The notes beneath the pieces were generated by a model. It had not been told where the DNA came from and searched no databases. It was given only the letters and a program-made list of their open reading frames with translations. A stretch of DNA of 7,235 bases from Campylobacterota bacterium. GTDB lineage: Bacteria; Campylobacterota; Campylobacteria; Campylobacterales; Sulfurovaceae. A program made the position numbers and the translations under genes. The DNA lies in NCBI GenBank assembly GCA_013153825.1, contig JAADDP010000144.1:1-7235 (forward strand), read 5' to 3'. Shown piece after piece: positions 1 through 7,235 of the stretch. Position 1 is the first letter of the stretch. Every line of letters begins with the position of its first letter.

Positions 1-160
1 CAATTCTGTTGTAGGCGTTCATTGCAGCCCCTCTCTTTGCAGAGCCATACAGTGCATACCCTTGGGCATATTTACCAGTTGTTGCAACAACGTCACCTAG
101 ACCTTTAGCACCAGTTACTGCACCCTGTCCAGCACGGCTATGCCATCTTATCTCAGTCAT
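1..160 (-). CDS. porG: Pyruvate:ferredoxin (flavodoxin) oxidoreductase gamma subunit, N-terminal part only
   Basis: The first 53 codons of a gene that runs off the left edge of the window. The start is ATG at 160-158, preceded by a good AGGAGT ribosome site at 165-170. The peptide begins MTEIRWHSRAGQGAVTGAKG and continues with a GSAKRGAAMNAYNRI stretch. This is the characteristic N-terminus of the gamma subunit of four-subunit pyruvate:acceptor oxidoreductases (POR gamma family). The enzyme interconverts pyruvate plus CoA with acetyl-CoA plus CO2, using ferredoxin or flavodoxin; in Campylobacterota it serves central metabolism and, in autotrophs, the reductive TCA cycle. The RAGQGA motif (residues 8-13) belongs to the conserved glycine-rich start of this domain. 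The other subunits would be expected further left, outside the window. The gene is separated from the upstream operon by a 190-nt gap with a probable terminator, so it is likely the first gene of its own unit. Family assignment is strong; the exact electron carrier is inferred. Confidence 0.88.
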   Translation of the reverse strand, partial: MTEIRWHSRAGQGAVTGAKGLGDVVATTGKYAQGYALYGSAKRGAAMNAYNRI

Positions 161-164
161 AACT

Positions 165-170
165 ACTCCT
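165..170 (-). promoter_or_regulatory. Ribosome-binding site of porG
   Basis: On the minus strand this reads AGGAGT, four bases upstream of the ATG at 160-158. It supports that ATG as the porG start and is a strong Shine-Dalgarno match. Confidence 0.7.
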
Positions 171-192
171 ATTTTTTTATCTATTATGAGGT

Positions 193-221
193 ATTGTAAT
201 CTTACCCCTCTTAAATGGGGT
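193..221 (-). promoter_or_regulatory. Candidate porG promoter region with a dyad
   Basis: On the minus strand a TACAAT hexamer (193-198, five of six matches to TATAAT) lies about 33 nt before the porG start. Just upstream, at 204-221, is an interrupted palindrome ACCCC-N8-GGGGT, which would cover the spacer to -35 region of such a promoter. There is no convincing -35 box, which is common for Campylobacterota sigma-70 promoters. A second possible -10, CATAAT, lies at 183-188. The promoter call is inference; the dyad is directly visible. Confidence 0.35.
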
Positions 222-251
222 TTCATAGTAATAAAAAAAGAGTCAATATTT

Positions 252-280
252 AAAAGGTGCATAGTTTCTATACACCTTTT
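252..280 (-). terminator. Stem-loop, probable terminator of the hisZ-to-wzy operon
   Basis: AAAAGGTG (252-259) pairs perfectly with CACCTTTT (273-280). Inside, ATAG (261-264) pairs with CTAT (268-271) after one mismatch, leaving a three-base loop. One more pair, T251-A281, extends the base. It lies 70 nt beyond the stop of the wzy-like gene and upstream of porG. On the minus strand the distal arm ends in TTTT but the following bases are AAATATT rather than a clean U-run. On the plus strand it is followed by ATTTTT, a slightly better tail, but no plus-strand gene is seen here. Its position between two minus-strand units argues for termination of the upstream operon. Confidence 0.55.
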
Positions 281-350
281 ATTTTTAAGCTATATCCATT
301 TTATAATAGAGTTTATATACTACCCCATATTATTAATTTTTTGAGCTATA

Positions 351-1703
351 TTAGTATCCTGTGGTAACATCTATCCTCTCTCTCCTGTAACCTATGGATA
401 TAATAAGATATAGTACAATTAAAATTGTGTCATAAAATGTAAACTTTGGAATACCAGTTCTAACCCACGTAAATACCTTTGTCATCGCAAAAGCATATAA
501 TATAATAAATTTAGGCTCATAACTTGTGGCATTTATAAAGAAGTAGTCCACCTTTTTAATTAAGTATCCACTAAATAGTGCCACAAGTACAACTCCTACA
601 GCTCCAAAGTTATAGTAACCAAACGCAACAACCCCAGGTGGAACTATCGCCTCTCTTAAATTATAAAAGAAGTATGTGTTTGTGAAGATTGTATTATTAT
701 CCATAGAGGTTAACCAAGACATGGGGATAAGCTTCCCCCTTAAACCTGAGATGACCCCCTCAAAATAGACAAAATCATAATTCTCATGTAGAGTAAAAAA
801 TAGAGATGTCTGGTCAAAATTGAAAAATGTCAACATATTAAATATTGCCTGAACAATATTACTAGCCTCTGGAATAGCAAACTTTCCCGTATCTAGATAA
901 CTCTCTAGAGCAGGAATAAGAAATACTGCAATTAAAAAAAATACTCCAAAGTGAAATAGATAACTCTTCCTATTTTTCAAAGATAGATAGAACATATATA
1001 GAAGTAGTAGCTCAATAATTGCCTGTTTACTCTTAAATAGTACAAATCTAGAAAATAGTGCAGTCCATAGAGCTAGTAGAAACATAACCCAAACCCAAAA
1101 ACTCTTCTCCCCCTTTAGTAGAAAAAATATTATTATAGATAAGATAGAGAATGGGATAAATCTATATACAAATATAAACTGTTTACTAATCCAATACTCA
1201 TCTCCATGTCCAGACCTCACTGCATCTGCAGCCTCAATTGCCCTCTCCATACCTCCAAATTGTGAAGCGTATATAAAGACAGAGGCAAAAGATAGAACAG
1301 CTAAAAAGAGTCCAATTAAAAATAGAATATTTATCTCTTGAGAGAGAATTGTAATTCTTCTCTCTTTTAAAGCAAATCTCTTCTCATCCCCAGCTTTTGC
1401 TAGATTTACACCTAGAAAAAATATTGATATAAATATTGATATTGTAAAAAATGTGTAGAGGTTGTAGTATCTATCTATATCAAAATGTTCAACATAGAGG
1501 TCTAAAAGCTTATAATCCAAAAAAAATATTGAGTCATTAAGTATCATACTTAAGGGGACTATTAGATACTCAACCATCCAGAAGGCTAAAAATACAGCTA
1601 CCATATTCCACCCATACCTTACACTATCAAATATATATCTAAAGATGTATATGAGAAGAGAGAGATATAGTAGAAATAGGATAAATATATCAAATTTAAA
1701 CAT
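351..1703 (-). CDS. Polytopic membrane protein, probable Wzy-type oligosaccharide repeat-unit polymerase
   Basis: A 450-residue, very hydrophobic protein with roughly 11 membrane segments (about residues 5-24, 34-54, 81-101, 124-147, 175-196, 202-222, 226-242, 247-267, 356-384, 396-415, 422-438). Between the last groups lies a large outer loop, about 268-355. Family-like signs are a basic cluster after one segment (FSRFVLFKSK, 217-226), resembling the SR motif of O-antigen polymerases, and a late NTYFFYNLREAIVPPG / FGYYNFGAVGVV stretch (342-372), resembling the G-rich end of the large loop and next helix in Wzy proteins. Such enzymes join lipid-linked oligosaccharide repeats at the periplasmic face. 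No flippase, chain-length regulator or glycosyltransferase is in the window, so the glycan is unknown; an O-antigen ligase-like role is the main alternative. The ATG at 1703-1701 has a GGAG site 5 nt upstream, buried in a perfect inverted repeat. It is the last gene of the operon, 46 nt after capA. Confidence 0.62.
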   Translation of the reverse strand: MFKFDIFILFLLYLSLLIYIFRYIFDSVRYGWNMVAVFLAFWMVEYLIVPLSMILNDSIFFLDYKLLDLYVEHFDIDRYYNLYTFFTISIFISIFFLGVNLAKAGDEKRFALKERRITILSQEINILFLIGLFLAVLSFASVFIYASQFGGMERAIEAADAVRSGHGDEYWISKQFIFVYRFIPFSILSIIIFFLLKGEKSFWVWVMFLLALWTALFSRFVLFKSKQAIIELLLLYMFYLSLKNRKSYLFHFGVFFLIAVFLIPALESYLDTGKFAIPEASNIVQAIFNMLTFFNFDQTSLFFTLHENYDFVYFEGVISGLRGKLIPMSWLTSMDNNTIFTNTYFFYNLREAIVPPGVVAFGYYNFGAVGVVLVALFSGYLIKKVDYFFINATSYEPKFIILYAFAMTKVFTWVRTGIPKFTFYDTILIVLYLIISIGYRRERIDVTTGY

Positions 1704-1736
1704 ATATACTCCATAATATATTATTGGAGTATATAT
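1702..1736 (-). promoter_or_regulatory. Perfect 12-bp inverted repeat hiding the ribosome site of the wzy-like gene
   Basis: ATATATACTCCA (1702-1713) is the exact reverse complement of TGGAGTATATAT (1725-1736), with 11 bases between. In the minus-strand mRNA the second arm carries GGAG (1709-1712), the Shine-Dalgarno site 5 nt before the start, and its last two bases are the A and U of the AUG (1703-1701). A folded hairpin would mask both. The interior TAATATATTA (1714-1723) is itself self-complementary, so the fold could be extended. There is no clean U-run after it, so it does not look like a terminator. The regulatory role is inference; the repeat and its position are seen directly. Confidence 0.6.
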
Positions 1737-1749
1737 TTTATCTAAATTA

Positions 1750-2724
1750 TTAATGGTTAAAAAACTGCTTGATATGGTTGATATTTGGAAGCTTAGGATT
1801 TCTGATAAATCTCTTTATCATACCTACCCTATTCTCAAATATCAATCTATTATCAAAATCCTCTTGAGACTCCGGCAGATATGTAGGGATTTTTACATCT
1901 GCTCTATTTACCTCTCCATTCTCAAACAGTGTTGTATAGTAACTTATATTAAACTCCCTATCCAACTCCACGACAAGAGAAGTTCTATGTTCAATCTCCT
2001 GCCTTTTTACCCTTTTAGCTGTCCACTCTCTACCATTCCATCTTGTTGGTACATCTAAGTCTGGAAATATAAAATTTCCAACTCCATAAAATATATACTT
2101 ACCTCTATAGACCTCTATACTCTGAATAACATGTGCGTGGTGTCCAATAATTAAATCTACTCCACTATCGATAAGCTTATGGGCTATCTCTCTATCACTA
2201 TATTTTGGAAATGGTATCTCCTGAACTCCCCAATGTGGCTGAACTACTATAAAGTCTACTCTATCTCTGATAGATTTAATATCTTTCAAGATAGCCTCTA
2301 GCCTAAGCTCTGCTCCACCAAAACTACTGTTATCTCCTAAAACTGGATGGGTAGATGGGCAGACATATCCTAAAATAGCAATCAACTTTCCATTAAAATC
2401 AAAAGTTACTGGATTATTAAAGTTATCCTTGGTAGTTCCAGCACCAAAATATTTAACTCTATTTGACTCTAAGACTCTAAATGTCTCCAGTAGAGCCTCT
2501 TTCCCAAAATCCATTATGTGGTTATTTGCAAGAGAGACTGCTATCGGATTTTTTCCAAAGCTATCTTTTATATAGTATCCATCTTGACAAAGATTAACTT
2601 TAAATTTTGCAGGTTCTCCAATACATGAGAGTGGAGCCTCCATATTTAAAATATAGTCATCTATATCTAAGTTAACCCTATATACCCTATCTAGTAGGGT
2701 ATCTCCAAAAAAGGTTAATCTCAT
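1750..2724 (-). CDS. CapA-family metallophosphatase-like protein (PGA_cap domain)
   Basis: A 324-residue protein with the motif set of the CapA / poly-gamma-glutamate capsule family, a branch of the calcineurin-like metallophosphoesterase fold: GD at 7-8, NME at 27-29, ANNH at 66-69, PHWG at 163-166, GHHAH at 194-198 and GNF at 216-218. These are the expected metal-binding Asp, Asn and His positions, so the site appears intact. Family members are linked to capsule or surface-polymer formation, but most have no proven reaction. Unlike many CapA proteins it starts directly at the first core strand (MRLTFFGDT) with no signal peptide or membrane anchor, so it should act in the cytoplasm. Its ATG overlaps the carA stop (ATGA at 2724-2721) and has no Shine-Dalgarno site, suggesting reinitiation after carA. 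The wzy-like gene follows 46 nt later, supporting a surface-polymer role. Family call strong, function weak. Confidence 0.8.
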   Translation of the reverse strand: MRLTFFGDTLLDRVYRVNLDIDDYILNMEAPLSCIGEPAKFKVNLCQDGYYIKDSFGKNPIAVSLANNHIMDFGKEALLETFRVLESNRVKYFGAGTTKDNFNNPVTFDFNGKLIAILGYVCPSTHPVLGDNSSFGGAELRLEAILKDIKSIRDRVDFIVVQPHWGVQEIPFPKYSDREIAHKLIDSGVDLIIGHHAHVIQSIEVYRGKYIFYGVGNFIFPDLDVPTRWNGREWTAKRVKRQEIEHRTSLVVELDREFNISYYTTLFENGEVNRADVKIPTYLPESQEDFDNRLIFENRVGMIKRFIRNPKLPNINHIKQFFNH

Positions 2725-3845
2725 CTATCTATTAAATTTTTAAATTCATGGAAAATATATGAACTCTCATGAGGTCCTGGACTCGCCTCTGGGTGGTGTT
2801 GAACAGAGATTATTGGAGAATTCCTATATTTTAACCCCTCTATCGTATTATCAAATAGATTTTTATGGGTAACATCTGCAATAGTTGTAATCTCATCTGG
2901 CACATTGTAGTTGTGGTTTTGTGCAGTAATCTCTACCATTCCATTTAAACTATTCTTAACTGGGTGGTTACCTCCATGGTGTCCAAATTTCAATTTATAG
3001 GTATCAAATCCATGAGAGATTGAGAGTAACTGATGCCCTAAACATATTCCAAACATAGGAACTTTCGCCTCAATTAACCTCTTTATCTTCTCTTGCTCCT
3101 CCTCCAAAATTAGAGGGTCACCAGGCCCATTTGATAGAAATACTCCAGCTATATCTCCACTCTTAAATCTCTCTATAACCTCATTAATATCTGTTGAGTT
3201 TGGAAGAACCTCCACCTCTAATCCAACCCCAACAAGCTCATTTAATATGTTTCTCTTAACCCCAAAATCTAAAACCACAACTCTCTTATCTGTTTTTGGG
3301 ATTGAGTAGTCAAAGGTGTTAAAATCAAATTTCCCCTCTTTATGGCTATATGGCTCTTTTGTGCTGACCTCTTTAATATAGTTTATCTCCTCAATTCTAG
3401 GAGAGTTCTCCAAGATATGTTTTAACTCCTCTTTTGAAGATATCTTTGTTGAGGCTACCATCATCATAGCCCCCTCATCTCTTAACATCTTGGTTAAAAA
3501 TCTTGTATCAATATTGCAGATACCCAAAATATTATATCTCTGCAGAAGCCTCTCAAGACTCTCCTCTGCTCTAAAGTTTGAGTATCTACTCTGATATGAG
3601 CGAACAATAATACCTTTACAAAATGCCCCTCTACTCTCCATATCTAGACTATTGCACCCAACATTTCCAATCTCAGGCATTGTAAATGTTACAAACTGCC
3701 CTGCATAACTTGGGTCTGTGATTATCTCTTGATATCCTGTAAGAGATGTATTAAATACAATCTCACCTACACTTGTCCCATCTGCTCCAAAACTCTCTGC
3801 CTCAAGAAATAGACCATTTTCAAAATATAGATAGACCTTCTTCAT
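2721..3845 (-). CDS. carA: Carbamoyl-phosphate synthetase small (glutaminase) subunit
   Basis: A 374-residue, full-length CarA. It hydrolyses glutamine and passes ammonia to the large subunit CarB, giving carbamoyl phosphate for pyrimidines and arginine. The N-terminal small-subunit domain (about 1-185) carries the typical FNTSLTGYQEIITDPSY stretch (31-47). The class I glutamine amidotransferase domain follows (about 188-374), with LSNGPGDP (238-245), the nucleophile Cys268 in GICLGHQ, FGHHGGNHPVK (287-297) and the His351/Glu353 pair in HHPEASPGP. All catalytic residues are present. The start at 3845 lies only 2 nt after the DUF507 stop, with a weak, distant AGAGG about 12 nt upstream, so translation is probably coupled. 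Its stop overlaps the capA start. carB is not in the window; a separate location is usual in Campylobacterota. Confidence 0.97.
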   Translation of the reverse strand: MKKVYLYFENGLFLEAESFGADGTSVGEIVFNTSLTGYQEIITDPSYAGQFVTFTMPEIGNVGCNSLDMESRGAFCKGIIVRSYQSRYSNFRAEESLERLLQRYNILGICNIDTRFLTKMLRDEGAMMMVASTKISSKEELKHILENSPRIEEINYIKEVSTKEPYSHKEGKFDFNTFDYSIPKTDKRVVVLDFGVKRNILNELVGVGLEVEVLPNSTDINEVIERFKSGDIAGVFLSNGPGDPLILEEEQEKIKRLIEAKVPMFGICLGHQLLSISHGFDTYKLKFGHHGGNHPVKNSLNGMVEITAQNHNYNVPDEITTIADVTHKNLFDNTIEGLKYRNSPIISVQHHPEASPGPHESSYIFHEFKNLIDR

Positions 3846-3847
3846 CT

Positions 3848-4399
3848 TTAAATCATACCTCTCTTAATTAACTCTTCCTCATATAGCTTATTATATATCA
3901 AATCATACTCTATACTACCTGGGATATACTCCTTTTTCATATCCCTTATCTTATTATAGACAATATCATCTATCTCATCATAGCTCTTTGCAAACTCTCT
4001 AAATGATTTGAAAATTACATTTCTAACCTGATTATCATTTACATCATAATCTATTAGGTAATTCTCATATAGCTCATTTAATATTGTATGTGACACTTCA
4101 GTATATCTCTCATCATAATCCATGATAACATCATACTCTGGAGCAAGTCTCTTCTTTATCATAAAGAATAGCTCTCTCTCCTTTACATGCTGAATTGCAA
4201 TCTCCTCCTCATTTGCCTCCATTAGCTCTTTAACCTTAGCATCTAGCTTTTTTTCTCTCTCTAGGTTCTCATCAATAACCATCTTAGTAACCTCAACAAC
4301 TCTATCTTTCCCCTTTGGAAGAGTTATAAAGGTGCTATTTGCTAAATCCCTAGCTATCTTTGATGCTATAAATTGAGAGTGTTTTGGTCTTAATCTCAT
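3848..4399 (-). CDS. DUF507 family protein, function unknown
   Basis: A 183-residue, highly charged protein matching the DUF507 family as I know it from Campylobacterota (the Cj1495c-type protein beside carA). It opens with MRLRPKHSQFIASKIARDLA, followed by long, probably helical segments rich in Glu and Lys (about 40-85) and an acidic, Tyr- and Asp-rich second half. It has no signal peptide or membrane segment, so it is likely cytoplasmic. The two halves look loosely similar: a helix, then a segment such as ERELFFMIKKRLAPEYD (74-90), then a final ELYENYLI (109-116) versus KLYEEELI (171-178). This suggests two tandem copies of one unit. The start is supported by AAGGAG at 4408-4413, 8 nt upstream, which overlaps the purA stop. 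No biochemical role is known to me; its fixed position between purA and carA suggests a housekeeping job. Confidence 0.85.
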   Translation of the reverse strand: MRLRPKHSQFIASKIARDLANSTFITLPKGKDRVVEVTKMVIDENLEREKKLDAKVKELMEANEEEIAIQHVKERELFFMIKKRLAPEYDVIMDYDERYTEVSHTILNELYENYLIDYDVNDNQVRNVIFKSFREFAKSYDEIDDIVYNKIRDMKKEYIPGSIEYDLIYNKLYEEELIKRGMI

Positions 4400-4407
4400 A
4401 AGAGTAA

Positions 4408-4411
4408 CTCC

Positions 4412-4413
<2 letters not shown>
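4408..4413 (-). promoter_or_regulatory. Ribosome-binding site of the DUF507 gene, overlapping the purA stop
   Basis: The minus strand reads AAGGAG here, 8 nt before the ATG at 4399-4397, and shares bases with the purA TAA at 4414-4412 (TAAGGAG). Ribosomes ending purA therefore finish on the next ribosome site, favouring coupled translation. Confidence 0.65.
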
Positions 4414-6509
<2,096 letters not shown>

Positions 6510-6517
6510 TATTTAGT

Positions 6518-6564
6518 CTCACCAATATAAATTTTATAACTCTTCTAAATTGGGAGAGATTATA
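6518..6564 (-). promoter_or_regulatory. Candidate promoter and ribosome site of the hisZ-purA operon
   Basis: On the minus strand a perfect TATAAT (6559-6564) lies about 50 nt before the hisZ start; a second box, TATAAA, lies at 6533-6538. No good -35 element is seen, as is usual in this group. A weak ribosome site GGTGAG (6518-6523) sits 8 nt before the ATG. The box choice is inference. Confidence 0.42.
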
Positions 6565-6612
6565 TCTAAAATGAGATTAGATTTTACCAAATGAGAAATT
6601 TGTGCCGTTATG

Positions 6613-7235
6613 CTATCTAAGTTCAACTTTTAGGAGTGTAGAAAATCTATATTTTGGGTTGGGAACTAAAATCTCCACTCTATATGATGAGATAAACTTC
6701 TTATCTGCCACCTTCCAAACCTTGGATATCTTCAAATCCGTCTTGGAACCATCTATATACACTCTTCTATTCTCTATATTCTCCAACTCATCCTCATTTA
6801 GATATATTACCAATTTAGCTTTTGTTAAATCATCAACGACTGCTATAGGAGTCCCAGCAGTTACAAAGTCTCTCTTATGGACAAGTAGCTCATTGAGAAA
6901 TCTACCCTTTATGGTAAACCTCTTTTTGGATAATCTATCTTTTAGAGTTGCTATCTTCAACTCTAAACCCAACCTCTCCTCCTTTAGGCTCTCAATCTTC
7001 TCCTTAATTGAGAGGTATTTACTCTTTGTAGATATGTAACTATAGAAGGCGTTATCTCTCTTCGATTGAGGAATTGTAGATAGGCTCTCAATCTTTAAAT
7101 AGTAGCTCTCCTCTCTATCTAGAGACTCTTTAACAGAAGATAGGCTCTCTCGGTTTATCTCTAATATTTTACCTATAATCTTTAACCTCTCTCTACTACT
7201 CTTTAGCTCATACTCATCAACTCTACTATCCAGCT
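6613..7235 (-). CDS. HlyD/AcrA-type periplasmic adaptor (membrane fusion protein), C-terminal part
   Basis: The frame is open from the right edge (87 codons beyond the TTG at 6972) to a TAG at 6615-6613, giving about 206 residues; the N-terminus is outside the window. The first 105 or so residues are Glu-, Lys- and Leu-rich with heptad-like spacing (for example LKSSRERLKIIGKILEINRE and IKEKIESLKEERLGLELKI), fitting the coiled-coil hairpin of an adaptor. Next comes RFTIKGRFLNELLVHKRDFV / AGTPIAVVDD, the returning half of a lipoyl-like domain, then LVIYLNEDELENIENRRVYIDGS, a beta-barrel segment, ending in KVELR. Such proteins link an inner-membrane transporter to an outer-membrane channel of the TolC type. 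The transporter partner is not visible. The domain pattern is fairly clear; substrate is unknown. A 103-nt gap separates it from hisZ, so it may belong to a different transcript. Confidence 0.7.
   Translation of the reverse strand, partial: LDSRVDEYELKSSRERLKIIGKILEINRESLSSVKESLDREESYYLKIESLSTIPQSKRDNAFYSYISTKSKYLSIKEKIESLKEERLGLELKIATLKDRLSKKRFTIKGRFLNELLVHKRDFVTAGTPIAVVDDLTKAKLVIYLNEDELENIENRRVYIDGSKTDLKISKVWKVADKKFISSYRVEILVPNPKYRFSTLLKVELR

Larger units (their letters stand above)
161..350. other. Gene-free gap between the wzy-like gene and porG
   Basis: AT-rich spacer of 190 nt. It holds, in minus-strand order, a short direct-repeat copy (282-295), the stem-loop terminator (252-280), the ACCCC-N8-GGGGT dyad (204-221), candidate -10 hexamers and the porG ribosome site. 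I see no small coding frame with a ribosome site and no RNA gene. Confidence 0.6.

Noticed and set aside
1702..1736. Intrinsic terminator between capA and the wzy-like gene
   Set aside because: The distal arm runs straight into the start codon and is not followed by a U-run; masking of the ribosome site explains the position better.
1753..2058. Plus-strand open frame of 101 codons
   Set aside because: Antisense to the C-terminal third of the CapA-type gene; no ribosome site or recognisable protein features.
6567..6603. Terminator for the adaptor gene, or an operator formed by two AAATGAGA copies (6569-6576 and 6589-6596)
   Set aside because: Possible stems are only 5-6 A/T pairs with no U-run, and the 8-base repeat is close to chance in such GA-rich sequence.
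6970..6972. TTG as the start of the adaptor gene
   Set aside because: The same frame stays open to the right edge of the window and encodes a heptad-like coiled coil that continues into the downstream domain, so the true start is outside.
6602..7039. Plus-strand open frame of 145 codons
   Set aside because: It lies opposite the adaptor gene, whose coiled-coil and lipoyl-like sequence is convincing; the plus-strand translation shows no family-like motif and arises from the pyrimidine-rich antisense strand.

Overview
The window comes from an AT-rich bacterial chromosome, most likely of a Campylobacterota (epsilonproteobacterial) species. Three things support this. The order purA, DUF507 gene, carA is, from memory, a Campylobacter-type core arrangement. 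The short start of a PorG-type gamma subunit of pyruvate:ferredoxin oxidoreductase reads like the epsilonproteobacterial form. The coding strand is AT-rich with many ATA (Ile) and AGA (Arg) codons. I cannot name a genus from sequence alone. Every gene I can support lies on the minus strand, so transcription runs from high to low coordinates.

In transcriptional order: (1) 7235 to 6613 is the C-terminal part of a HlyD/AcrA-type periplasmic adaptor whose N-terminus lies outside the window. (2) 6510-6612 is a gene-free gap with a perfect TATAAT box and a weak ribosome site. (3) 6509 to 351 is a compact six-gene cluster: a HisZ-like ATP phosphoribosyltransferase regulatory subunit, purA (adenylosuccinate synthetase), a DUF507 protein, carA (glutaminase subunit of carbamoyl-phosphate synthetase), a CapA-type metallophosphatase, and a polytopic membrane protein resembling a Wzy oligosaccharide repeat-unit polymerase. 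The junctions are an 8-nt overlap, a 12-nt gap, a 2-nt gap, a 4-nt ATGA overlap and a 46-nt gap, as expected of one operon with translational coupling. (4) 252-280 holds a stem-loop that probably terminates this operon. (5) 160 to 1 is the start of porG with its own ribosome site and probably its own promoter.

The first four operon genes are housekeeping nucleotide and histidine functions. HisZ (acting on HisG), PurA and CarA all sit on ATP, PRPP, IMP and carbamoyl-phosphate metabolism, and histidine synthesis returns AICAR to the purine pathway. The last two genes look like surface-polysaccharide functions added to the tail. The most striking non-coding signal is a perfect 12-bp inverted repeat between capA and the wzy-like gene. 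Its promoter-distal arm contains the GGAG ribosome-binding site and runs into the ATG of the wzy-like gene, so an RNA hairpin would hide that start. A second point is the direct purA-DUF507 junction: in Campylobacter jejuni, from memory, a FliJ-like and a MotE-like motility gene sit there.
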